From Nocardia pseudobrasiliensis NBRC 108224 (lineage in GTDB: Bacteria; Actinomycetota; Actinomycetes; Mycobacteriales; Mycobacteriaceae): 39,639 bases of DNA. Position numbers and translations under genes: made by a program. The notes beneath the pieces are model-generated. The model had not been told where the DNA came from. It searched no databases and worked only from the letters and a program-made list of their open reading frames with translations. The stretch covers positions 1 through 39,639 of the forward strand of contig NZ_BDBS01000073.1 of NCBI RefSeq assembly GCF_001613105.1, given 5' to 3'. Shown one piece after another: positions 31,445 through 39,004 of the stretch (position 1 is the stretch's first letter; each line of letters starts with the position of its first letter).

Positions 31445-32470
31445 TCAGGCGGCCGGTACCTCGAAGCGCGACAGCGCCAGCAGTCGCGAGATGGCGCGCA
31501 GATACTTCTTGCGGTATCCGCCGCCCAGCATCTCCTCGGAGAAGATCTTGTCCAGCTTCACTCCGGACACCGTGACCGGAATGCCCGCGTCGTAGAGCCG
31601 GTCGGCCAGTACCACGATGCGCAGCGCCACCGCCTGATCGGTGACGGTGTGCACATCGGAGATGAACACCGCCGACACCCCGGAGATCAGCGCGCCGAAG
31701 CGCGACGGATGCAGTGTGCTCAAATGCTTCAGCAGGGCCTCGAAGTCGTCGAGCGTGGAACCCGATGTGGCCCCGGCCTTTTCGACCAGCGCCTCGGGCG
31801 AGGTCGGCTCCGGCGCGGGCGGCAGATCGCGGTGGCGATAGTCCGGGCCGTCCACGCGGACGGTCTCGAACAGCGCGCCGAGTTTGCGGATCTCGCGCAG
31901 GAAGTCCTGGGCGGCGAAGCGCCCCTCCCCCAACTGATCCGGCAGTGTGTTGGAGGTCGCGGCCACCGATACGCCGCGGGCGGTCAGCTCGCTCAGCAGC
32001 CGCGACACCAGCATGGTGTCGCCCGGATCGTCGAGTTCGAATTCGTCGATGCACAGCACGCTGTTGCCCGACAGTCGCTCGACCGCGTTGGTGAAACCCA
32101 GCGCGCCCACCAGATTGGTCACCTCGCCGAAGGTGCCGAACGATTTCGGCGCGGGCGAGGCGTGGAAGATCGAGGCCAGCAGGTGGGTCTTGCCGACGCC
32201 GAAGCCGCCGTCCAGATACAGTCCGGCGCCGTCGACCTGCTTCTTCTTCCCGAACAGACTCTTCTTGCCCTGGGCGGCGTGAATCTTGTTCACCTGCCCG
32301 GCGAACTGTTCGGCCTTGCGCACGGCCTCGGCCTGGCTCGGTTCCTTGGGATCGGGAATGTAGGAGGCGAAGCTCACTTCGTCGAAGGTGGGCGGCGGCA
32401 CCATCTGGGCGATGAGCTGATCGGCCGGAACCTCCGGGTTGCGATCGACGAGGTGTTGTTGCACCCGCAC
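31445..32470 (-). CDS. zapE: ZapE/AFG1-family ATPase
   Basis: The product has 341 residues from a GTG start. Walker A is GGFGVGKTH (Lys94), Walker B is LCIDEFELDD, sensor 1 is VAATSNTLPDQL and the C-terminal part ends with FSEEMLGGGYRKKYLRAISRLLAL. ZapE in E. coli is a division-associated ATPase, and AFG1 is its mitochondrial homologue. The divergent partner is the RibD-like gene over 29 bases, as in M. tuberculosis Rv2670c/Rv2671. Confidence 0.92.
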   Translation of the reverse strand: MRVQQHLVDRNPEVPADQLIAQMVPPPTFDEVSFASYIPDPKEPSQAEAVRKAEQFAGQVNKIHAAQGKKSLFGKKKQVDGAGLYLDGGFGVGKTHLLASIFHASPAPKSFGTFGEVTNLVGALGFTNAVERLSGNSVLCIDEFELDDPGDTMLVSRLLSELTARGVSVAATSNTLPDQLGEGRFAAQDFLREIRKLGALFETVRVDGPDYRHRDLPPAPEPTSPEALVEKAGATSGSTLDDFEALLKHLSTLHPSRFGALISGVSAVFISDVHTVTDQAVALRIVVLADRLYDAGIPVTVSGVKLDKIFSEEMLGGGYRKKYLRAISRLLALSRFEVPAA

Positions 32471-32499
32471 AGCCTACTGACGTGGTGTGATCGGTCGTT

Positions 32500-33273
32500 A
32501 TGCAGCGTGTCCCCAATGCGATCCAGTTCACAAAGCTGGGCGCCGACGATCTGGTGCAGTTGTATGCCTATCCGGCGCGGCTCGAATCCCCGTGGATCAG
32601 AGTCAACTTCATCTCGAGTATCGACGGCGCGATGACGCTGGACGGGCGGTCGGGCGCACTGGGCGGACCGGCCGACAAGACCGTCTTCCGCATCCTGCGC
32701 GATCTGGCCGATGTCGTACTGGTCGGGGCGGGTACGGTCCGGACGGAGAACTACGGCGGCGCCCGCACCGACAGCTTCCGGCGCATTCGGCTCTATCACC
32801 ACGGGCTCGGCGGCGCACAGGACGGCGCGGCGCCGCCGATCGCGGTCGTCACCGCGAGCGCGGCGCTGGATCCGGCCGCCCGGCTGTTCACCGATACCGC
32901 CCGCCGGCCGATCATCCTGACCACCGCCGCCGCGCCCGCCGACCGCAAACGCGCGCTGGCCGACGCCGGTGCGGAGGTGATCGAGGCCGGTGAGACCAGC
33001 GTGACCGCCGCGGGGATTCACGCCGTGCTGGCCGAGCGCGGTCTGTTGCGCGTGCTGTGCGAGGGCGGACCGTCGCTGTTCGGCGATCTGATCGTCGCCG
33101 GGGCCGTCGACGAGCTGTGCCTGACCGTGTCGCCACTGCTGGTCGGCGGTACGGCGGGCCGAATCGCCGTGTCGCCCAATGCCTTGCCGACCCCGATGTC
33201 GCTGCGGCACGCGTTGCTCGACGACGACGGTTCGGTGCTGACACGCTGGGAACGCGCGCACACCCAGAGCTGA
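32500..33273 (+). CDS. Pyrimidine reductase family protein (RibD C-terminal domain)
   Basis: The product has 257 residues and consists only of the reductase domain. Signatures: RVNFISSIDGAMTLDGRSGALGG (NADPH-binding and substrate strand), DVVLVGAGTVRTENYGG, and LCEGGPSLFGDLIVAGAVDELCLTVSPLLVGG. It matches the position and form of M. tuberculosis Rv2671, described as a RibD-like, dihydrofolate-reductase-capable protein. It may reduce a pteridine or a riboflavin precursor. It is followed after 32 bases by the exported hydrolase gene. Confidence 0.9.
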   Translation: MQRVPNAIQFTKLGADDLVQLYAYPARLESPWIRVNFISSIDGAMTLDGRSGALGGPADKTVFRILRDLADVVLVGAGTVRTENYGGARTDSFRRIRLYHHGLGGAQDGAAPPIAVVTASAALDPAARLFTDTARRPIILTTAAAPADRKRALADAGAEVIEAGETSVTAAGIHAVLAERGLLRVLCEGGPSLFGDLIVAGAVDELCLTVSPLLVGGTAGRIAVSPNALPTPMSLRHALLDDDGSVLTRWERAHTQS

Positions 33274-33305
33274 AACGACGCGATGGACCTGGCAGGCTGT
33301 AGCGC

Positions 33306-34865
33306 ATGCGCTGGAGTCGGGCCGCCCTGCTGGTGTCGTCGTCGCTGACGATCGTCCTCACCGCCGCCTGCGGTGCGGGCCCGTCGAATCGGCCCGGTGT
33401 GGCGGTGGAGCGCCCGCACGAGGTGGGCGCGCCGCCGACCACCTCGGCCGCGCCCGCGCCGCCGCCCGGGGCCGAGGTTCCCAAGACGGATCTGAGCTGG
33501 CGCGATTGCGGCGCGCGGACATTCGATCAGCTCGGGCTGGGCGCGCCGCCCGCCGGGCTGATCTTCGACTGCGCGGAATACTCCACGCCGATCGATGTCA
33601 GCGGCTCGGTACTGGGCACCTTCCGCACCGCGGCCGTGCGGGCCCGGCTGGCCAGCACACCCGCCGACGCACCGCCGCTGGTGCTGACCTCCGGCGGCGA
33701 CCGCTCCTCGACCGCGACCCTGGCCGGATTGGCCGCCGGGCCGAATTCGGCCGTGCTGGCGGCACATCCGGTGGTGGCGGTGGATCGGCGCGGACTGGGC
33801 GGGTCCCAGCCGATCGACTGCATGCCCAGCGATACCCGGCGCGGACTGGCCGACAGCGCGCAGTTCACCTCCGGCGATCCGGTCGACGCGATGGTGAAGT
33901 TCAGTCAGGACGCCACGGTCGCCTGCCAGGACTTCCTGCAGCCGTACCAGCGCACCTTCGACGCGCCGCACGCCGCCGACGACATCGAACAGCTGCGCAA
34001 GCAGTGGCAGGTCGATCGGATCGCGCTCATCGGGACCGGCAGCGGCGCGCGGGTCGCGCTCAGCTACGCCGCGAAGTACGGCGACCATCTGGCCCGGCTG
34101 ATCATGGACGCCCCGCAGGCCGTCGACGCCGATGCCGTCACCCGCACCGAACAGCGGACCCGGGGCGCGGAGGCGGCGCTGACCGCGTTCGCGCAGCGCT
34201 GTACCGGCATGGGATGTTCACTGGGCAGCGATCCACGCGCCGCGATCACCGATCTGGTCAATCGAGCGCGCGGCGGCGGGCTGGGCGATCTGTCCGCCGG
34301 CGCGCTGCTGAGCGGGATCTCCGGATTCCTCGGTGATCCGCGCGCCGATCAGAGCAATCGGGTCGCCGAACTCGCCGACGCGCTGTCGGCGGCCGGGCGC
34401 GGCGATCGCGGGCCGATCGGCCAACTCGTGCAGCGGCAGTCGGCGGCGACCGGTTCGGACGGGCAGTTCGTCTCGCGGTGCAGCGACAATCAGCAGCCCG
34501 CCACCCCGGATCGGGCCAAGGAGCTGGAAAAGACCTGGGGCGCACAGTATCCGGTATTCGGCAAGGACGCGGCGGTGCGATTGATGGCCTGCGCGGCGTG
34601 GCCGACGCCCAATCCCCCGCAGCTGCCCGACAAGCTCAACCTGCCGGTGCTGCTGCTCGGAACCAGCGCCGACCCGGTGACCGGCGGCGACGCGCTGCCC
34701 ACGGTGACCGGTGCGCTGGGTCGCGCGGGCGCGACCACCGCGACCGTGCGCTGGCAGGGCTGGGGGCATCCGGTGCTGACCCATTCCGGCTGCGCGCAGC
34801 AGGCGCTCACGGACTATCTGAAGGACGCCAAGCTGCCCGCGGACGGAACCGCCTGCCCCGCATGA
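33306..34865 (+). CDS. Exported lipoprotein alpha/beta hydrolase (TAP-like)
   Basis: The product has 519 residues. A lipoprotein signal with LTAAC (Cys22) is followed by a Pro/Ala-rich linker (25-58). The alpha/beta hydrolase fold carries the nucleophile elbow GTGSGARV (Ser246), with the acid in TSADPVTGG (about 446) and His in GWGHPVLTHSGC (about 484); the C-terminal part is the TAP-like segment found in actinobacterial peptidases. It matches the location of M. tuberculosis Rv2672, a secreted hydrolase. It probably cleaves peptides or esters at the cell surface. Several paired cysteines suggest disulfides. Confidence 0.88.
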   Translation: MRWSRAALLVSSSLTIVLTAACGAGPSNRPGVAVERPHEVGAPPTTSAAPAPPPGAEVPKTDLSWRDCGARTFDQLGLGAPPAGLIFDCAEYSTPIDVSGSVLGTFRTAAVRARLASTPADAPPLVLTSGGDRSSTATLAGLAAGPNSAVLAAHPVVAVDRRGLGGSQPIDCMPSDTRRGLADSAQFTSGDPVDAMVKFSQDATVACQDFLQPYQRTFDAPHAADDIEQLRKQWQVDRIALIGTGSGARVALSYAAKYGDHLARLIMDAPQAVDADAVTRTEQRTRGAEAALTAFAQRCTGMGCSLGSDPRAAITDLVNRARGGGLGDLSAGALLSGISGFLGDPRADQSNRVAELADALSAAGRGDRGPIGQLVQRQSAATGSDGQFVSRCSDNQQPATPDRAKELEKTWGAQYPVFGKDAAVRLMACAAWPTPNPPQLPDKLNLPVLLLGTSADPVTGGDALPTVTGALGRAGATTATVRWQGWGHPVLTHSGCAQQALTDYLKDAKLPADGTACPA

Positions 34866-34975
34866 TCTCGGCCGGTCGCGGCAGTGATGCGAACGGCCGG
34901 TGAAAAGTGCGCTGCGGCACGCCCGACGGCGGGTCCGCGCGACAACGCGCGAGCTTTCCGGTGTACCGTGCCCCA

Positions 34976-36298
34976 GTGTTGTTTCGTCAGCTCGAGCCAC
35001 GCACCGCTCGCACGACCGCCGAGGTCTTGAACTTCGCCCTGTGGCCGTTCGCGATCATGACCGTGCTGCATCAGGTGTTCGTGAAGGCCACCAACTTCAC
35101 CATTACCGATGACTTCGCGCCGGTCTATCGGGCGTCGCTGGCGTTCCTCAACGGCCGGGCCGTCTACAACGAGAACTTCGACTATGTCGATCCGCACTAT
35201 CTGTACTACCCGAGCGGCACCCTGCTGATCGCGCCGCTGGCGATCATCGACCCCGAGACGTCCAAGTGGCTGTTCATGGGCCTCAATGCGGTGGCCATCG
35301 TGCTGGCTTGGTATTTGTTGTTGCGGCTGTTCAAGTTCCGACTGTCCTCCCCGGCCGCGCCACTGTTACTGCTGCTGATGTTCGCGTCCGAAACCGTCAT
35401 CAACACACTGGCTTTCGGCAATGTCAACGGCTGTGTGCTGCTGGCGGAAGTGGTGTTCATCCACCTGTTGCTGCGTCGGCGCGATCTGCTGGCCGGACTG
35501 GTGATGGGGCTGACGCTCGCGGTCAAGCCGACGCTGGCCCCCATGCTGCTGATTCCGATGATGCGCAGGCAGTGGAGTGTTCTGATCACCTCGCTGGGTG
35601 TGCCGATCCTGCTGAATGCGATCGCCTGGCCGCTGATCAAGGATCCGATGGACTTCATCCGCCGCACCGGGCCCTACATCCTCAAGAATCGCGACTACTT
35701 CAACAGTTCCATCGTCGGCAACGCTAGCTACTACGGGCTTCCGGTGTGGCTGACGTGGGCGATACGAGTGGCCGTAGCCGTGCTGGTGTTGATCTCGCTG
35801 TGGCTGCTCTACCGGTATTACCGGGATGACGAGCTGTTCTTCGTCTGCACCACTGCGGGTGTGCTGCTGACCGCTGAATTCCTGCTCCTCGGCCTGGGCC
35901 AGCAGTACTACTCGATGATGCTGTTCCCGTTCCTGATGACGGTGGTGCTGCGCAATTCGGTACTGCGCAACTGGCCCGCGTGGCTGGCGATATTCGGCTT
36001 CATGACCTACGACAAATGGCTGCTGGATCACTGGCAGAGCACCGGGCGGGCACTGGAGTATCTGCGCGTCACCTTCGGCTGGGGTCTGCTGCTGGTCGTG
36101 GTTTTCTGCGTGCTGGGCGACCGCTACCTGGCCGCGAAGCGCGAGGGTCGGCTCGACGAGGGAATCGATCCGGTGTTCCTGCTGCCCGGCGCGGACCCGC
36201 GCGGCTCGAATGTCAACGGGCGCACCGGCCCCGGCGGCGAGAGGCGGACCGATCAGCCCGCCGATTCCGGCAAGAAGCAGGCGGGCGCGCTCAGTTAG
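34976..36298 (+). CDS. aftC: Alpha-(1,3)-arabinofuranosyltransferase AftC
   Basis: The product has 440 residues from GTG 34976; an upstream ATG at 34907 is in frame but gives a poor N-terminus. About ten membrane helices are present. TNFTITDDFAPVYRA is the GT-C acidic motif; NFDYVDPHYLYYPSGTLLIAPLAI, NTLAFGNVNGCVLLAEVVF, LKNRDYFNSSIVGNASYYGLP and QYYSMMLFPFLMTVVL follow in order. These align closely with M. tuberculosis AftC (Rv2673), which uses decaprenyl-phosphoryl-arabinose to branch arabinan in arabinogalactan and lipoarabinomannan. Its presence marks a mycolic-acid-type cell wall. The hydrophilic tail after residue 395 is strain-variable. Confidence 0.93.
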   Translation: MLFRQLEPRTARTTAEVLNFALWPFAIMTVLHQVFVKATNFTITDDFAPVYRASLAFLNGRAVYNENFDYVDPHYLYYPSGTLLIAPLAIIDPETSKWLFMGLNAVAIVLAWYLLLRLFKFRLSSPAAPLLLLLMFASETVINTLAFGNVNGCVLLAEVVFIHLLLRRRDLLAGLVMGLTLAVKPTLAPMLLIPMMRRQWSVLITSLGVPILLNAIAWPLIKDPMDFIRRTGPYILKNRDYFNSSIVGNASYYGLPVWLTWAIRVAVAVLVLISLWLLYRYYRDDELFFVCTTAGVLLTAEFLLLGLGQQYYSMMLFPFLMTVVLRNSVLRNWPAWLAIFGFMTYDKWLLDHWQSTGRALEYLRVTFGWGLLLVVVFCVLGDRYLAAKREGRLDEGIDPVFLLPGADPRGSNVNGRTGPGGERRTDQPADSGKKQAGALS

Positions 36299-36306
36299 CC
36301 CGATAT

Positions 36307-36312
36307 TAGACT
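36307..36312 (+). promoter_or_regulatory. -10 hexamer of a probable leaderless msrB transcript
   Basis: TAGACT, six bases, then the ATG at 36319, without a ribosome-binding site in between. The hexamer lies just after the aftC stop, so msrB can be transcribed on its own. Confidence 0.5.
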
Positions 36313-36318
36313 CGGTTT

Positions 36319-36762
36319 ATGAGTTCCGACTCCGAAACCTCACTGCCCGCGCCGAAGATCCAGCTCACGCCACAGGAGTGGAAGGCGCGGCTGAACCCGC
36401 AGGAATACGCGGTGCTGCGCGAGGCCGGTACCGAACGCGCGTACACCGGTGAATACACCGATACCGAGACCGAGGGCGTCTACGAATGCCGGGCCTGCGG
36501 GGCCGAGCTGTTCCGCAGCACCGAGAAGTTCCATTCGCATTGCGGCTGGCCGTCGTTCTTCGATCCGGCCGGGTCCGACGCGGTGATCCTGCGCGAGGAC
36601 AATTCCCTCGGCATGCGACGGGTAGAGGTGCTGTGCGCGAACTGCCACAGCCACCTCGGCCACGTTTTCGAGGGCGAGGGCTATCCCACGCCGACGGACA
36701 AGCGGTACTGCATCAACTCGATCTCGTTGCGACTGAAGCCCGTAGAGGGTTCTACCAGCTGA
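36319..36762 (+). CDS. msrB: Peptide methionine (R)-S-oxide reductase MsrB
   Basis: The product has 147 residues. The zinc site is CRAC (about 56-59) and CANC (about 105-108). Catalytic Cys131 lies in RYCINSISL, with FHSHCGWPSFFDP and HLGHVFEGEGYPTPTDKRYC as family signatures. The enzyme repairs methionine-R-sulfoxide in proteins, regenerated by thioredoxin. Placement after aftC matches M. tuberculosis Rv2674. Confidence 0.96.
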   Translation: MSSDSETSLPAPKIQLTPQEWKARLNPQEYAVLREAGTERAYTGEYTDTETEGVYECRACGAELFRSTEKFHSHCGWPSFFDPAGSDAVILREDNSLGMRRVEVLCANCHSHLGHVFEGEGYPTPTDKRYCINSISLRLKPVEGSTS

Positions 36763-36795
36763 AACGTTCCTTCTTAGGCCACACCACTTCCCCGG

Positions 36796-37343
36796 TTGAT
36801 GTCATGCTTCGACCGCTGGGACGACCGCGACGGATTCCTGTCCCTCTTCGATCCATGCTCACCCACCGACAGCTGGATCGGCACAGCCACAACGCGATTG
36901 CCGTCCGGCGCCCGTCATCACCTGTACCTCACCGCTCGACTCTCACCCACCGGCACAACCGTGCGAGCCCTCGTCTGGAACCTATGCGCGATTCGGGACA
37001 ACCCCCGCCGCCGATTGCATCTCTGCGGCCCTGCGTCGCATGCGTCTCACTCGAGGTCATGCGATCGGAGTCGTCGATCTACGGTCGCACCTGATACGCG
37101 AGTGGATCGCCGCGGACTACGACGCGATCGCCTCGGCCCCACTGCCCTCCTCGACTCCATCCCGACGACATCCCGGCAGTCGTCACAACCTGTCAGCGAC
37201 TACTTTCCGGAATCGATTCTGCCGCAGGATTTTTCCGGCTGGCCGTCGATAGAACGTGGCTGACTGTGCACGCTCGCTGGACATTGCTCAGCGAAGGCGA
37301 GCGACCCCAGGCCCTCATCGACGTCTCCCTGGTGCCAACCTAA
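36796..37343 (+). pseudogene. Three-frame remnant of a PAS-like sensor/regulator protein
   Basis: Three successive plus-strand segments read as protein in frames 1, 2 and 3. The first (36796-37005) gives DSWIGTATTRLPSG, HHLYLTARLSPTGTTVRALV. The second (from about 37040) gives GHAIGVVDLRSHLIREWIAA. The third (about 37140-37343) gives LHPDDIPAVVTTCQRLLSGI, WLTVHARWTLLSEGERPQAL, IDVSLVPT and a stop. The last part has the PAS-like HPDD...RW strand pattern. Each junction needs a single frameshift in the same direction. The N-terminus is missing next to msrB. It is probably a decayed actinobacterial regulator of the PAS/DUF5593 kind; that name is tentative. Confidence 0.6.
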
Positions 37344-37365
37344 GCCCGAATCGAAAGCTACCGGG

Positions 37366-38825
37366 TCAAGTCCCGGGCGTGGCGCAGCTGGGTCCGGTCT
37401 TGACGAAAAGATACGGGTGCGCGAACTGTACGAGGGTCACGCCATACGCGATCGTGCCGTTCGGCTTCTTCCGCACTGTGTCGTTGGTGAACTGGCAGGT
37501 ACCGAAGAATTGATACTTCTACTCTTCGTCGTTGTTCGGAATGCTGCCGTGGTACTGATAGGTGATTTCGACATCACCGTGATTCTTGTCCTGGTACCAG
37601 GTTTGCGGCACGCCGTTGCGGAGCAGCCATGTCGTGCAACCCATCCGGGTGTTCAGGCCGTTGACACCTTTGTTGATGATGAAATCACTGAGATGATAGC
37701 CCCAGACCAATCTACTGGTGTCATATTCCTTCGTGGGGCGCGCACCGTCGAATTTCCCTACCTTGTCGCTGACCGTCACCCCCGTTCCCAGCCGGTATTC
37801 CTGATACTTCGGATCACCGGTCTTCACCTCACTGGTGAGGTCGACGACTTCGTTCTGGAAAGCCTGGGTCGGCAATCCCTTCTCATCGTCGTACTGGTCA
37901 CTCGCCGGATAGCCCCACGCGCTTTTCTCATAACCGGTGAACGACCACCACGCCAGAAACGCCCCCGTGACCGGGTGCGCGTCGAAAGACTGATGCCAGT
38001 AGATGACTCCACGTTCGACCTGGTTCATCCGGCCCTGCCCATCAGGCAGCTTCGTCTCATCGGAGGTGGGATAGCCGAGCCAGCCGGTCTCCCAACCGGT
38101 CTGACCCCACTTGTCACGGATCGCGCCGCCGACGTAATACGCTTCGTTGGGTTTCCAGTAGATCGTGCCACCCTGGAAATACTGACGGCGGCCGACACCG
38201 TCCGGGTTGACGAATTCGTCCGAGGTCGGATAGCCAAGCACACCGGCCTCCCAGCCGTTGCGCTGCCATGCCGCGAAGAAGTGATTCACCACCGGATGCG
38301 GGCCGCTGTCCGAAGACAAGTAGATGGGCCCGTTCTGGAACGTCGAGCGCTTCCCCACGTTATCCGGGTTGGTCAGCTCATTGCTCGTCGGGAACAACAG
38401 AAAACTGTTCGGGCCGCCGAGTTCGTTGTACTTGTCCCGAATCGCGCCGCACACCTCATAGGGCGCTGGCCAATACACCTGGCAGCCGTCGGTGACCCGA
38501 AGGTGCGCATTGCGCGCGGGCATCCGGGCCTCCATGGTCTCGGCCTTGTCCGCTGCTCCTTGGTGAACCCGTCGGGGACCTTCTCCCGATCCGACCGCAT
38601 CTTGCCCGGCACCACCGTCGCGTTCGGGTGCTCGGTCGGCTTCCACTGCCCGCCAGCCGGTTTCGGTTGCGCCGACGCGCTCGGCGAGGATGACGGCTCC
38701 GCGGTCGACGTGGGCGACGGCTTCGAGTAAGCCGGGGGCCGCGGGGACGTGGACGACCCTGCCGACCGATGACGGCCCACGCGATGCCACCGAACATGTT
38801 CCGGCCCAACGCATCGCGACAACAC
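37366..38825 (-). pseudogene. Broken LGFP-repeat exported protein, paralogue of the LGFP-NucA gene
   Basis: From about 38650 to 37850 this gene closely follows residues 105-350 of the LGFP-NucA protein, with repeats ending in FPTSNE, YPTSDEF and YPTSDETK. The N-terminal part (GQWKPTEHPNATVV, DREKVPDGFTKEQ) is in another frame. Comparison of bases shows one base missing around 38548-38555 relative to the intact copy (28 against 29 bases between identical flanks). The signal-peptide region is also scrambled. At 37519-37521 an in-frame TAG follows IPNNDEE, but coding continues in the same frame (KYQFFGTCQFT, TIAYGVTLVQFAHPYLFVKT) to a stop at 37366. The C-terminal domain is unrelated to NucA and unrecognised. 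Sequencing error could explain one lesion, hardly all of them. Confidence 0.75.
38092..38650 (-). repeat. Dispersed repeat of the LGFP coding segment (copy at about 2919-3480)
   Basis: Long stretches are nearly identical to 2919-3480 in the same orientation, for example the 60 bases around the DEFVNPDG turn and the CQVYWPAPYEVCG region. By eye roughly nine of ten bases agree. The two copies form a direct repeat about 35 kb apart. Confidence 0.7.
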
Positions 38826-38873
38826 TCACGGTAAGCACCCGACCAATGGGACCGCAGGGTTTCTGCCGGACGG

Positions 38874-38894
38874 AACCGTTACCCCTACCGGACA
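38874..38894 (-). promoter_or_regulatory. 21-bp element shared with the LGFP-NucA upstream region
   Basis: The same AACCG-N2-ACCCCTA-N-CGGACA as at 3926-3946 with identical spacing, here about 50-90 bases before the likely 5' end of the broken LGFP gene. Confidence 0.45.
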
Positions 38895-39004
38895 TACGCC
38901 GACCAGTCGAGCGAACCTCGAAGCCGGCACCCCTGCTGCCGCTCTCAGGCTTCGAGATTTGCACTCTGTCGAACTTATGTTCGAGATTGTCGTGCTCTTC
39001 TGCG

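Noticed and set aside
37417..38730. Plus-strand open frame of 437 codons
   Set aside because: Antisense to the second LGFP gene; it shares the same shadow pattern as the frame opposite the first LGFP gene.
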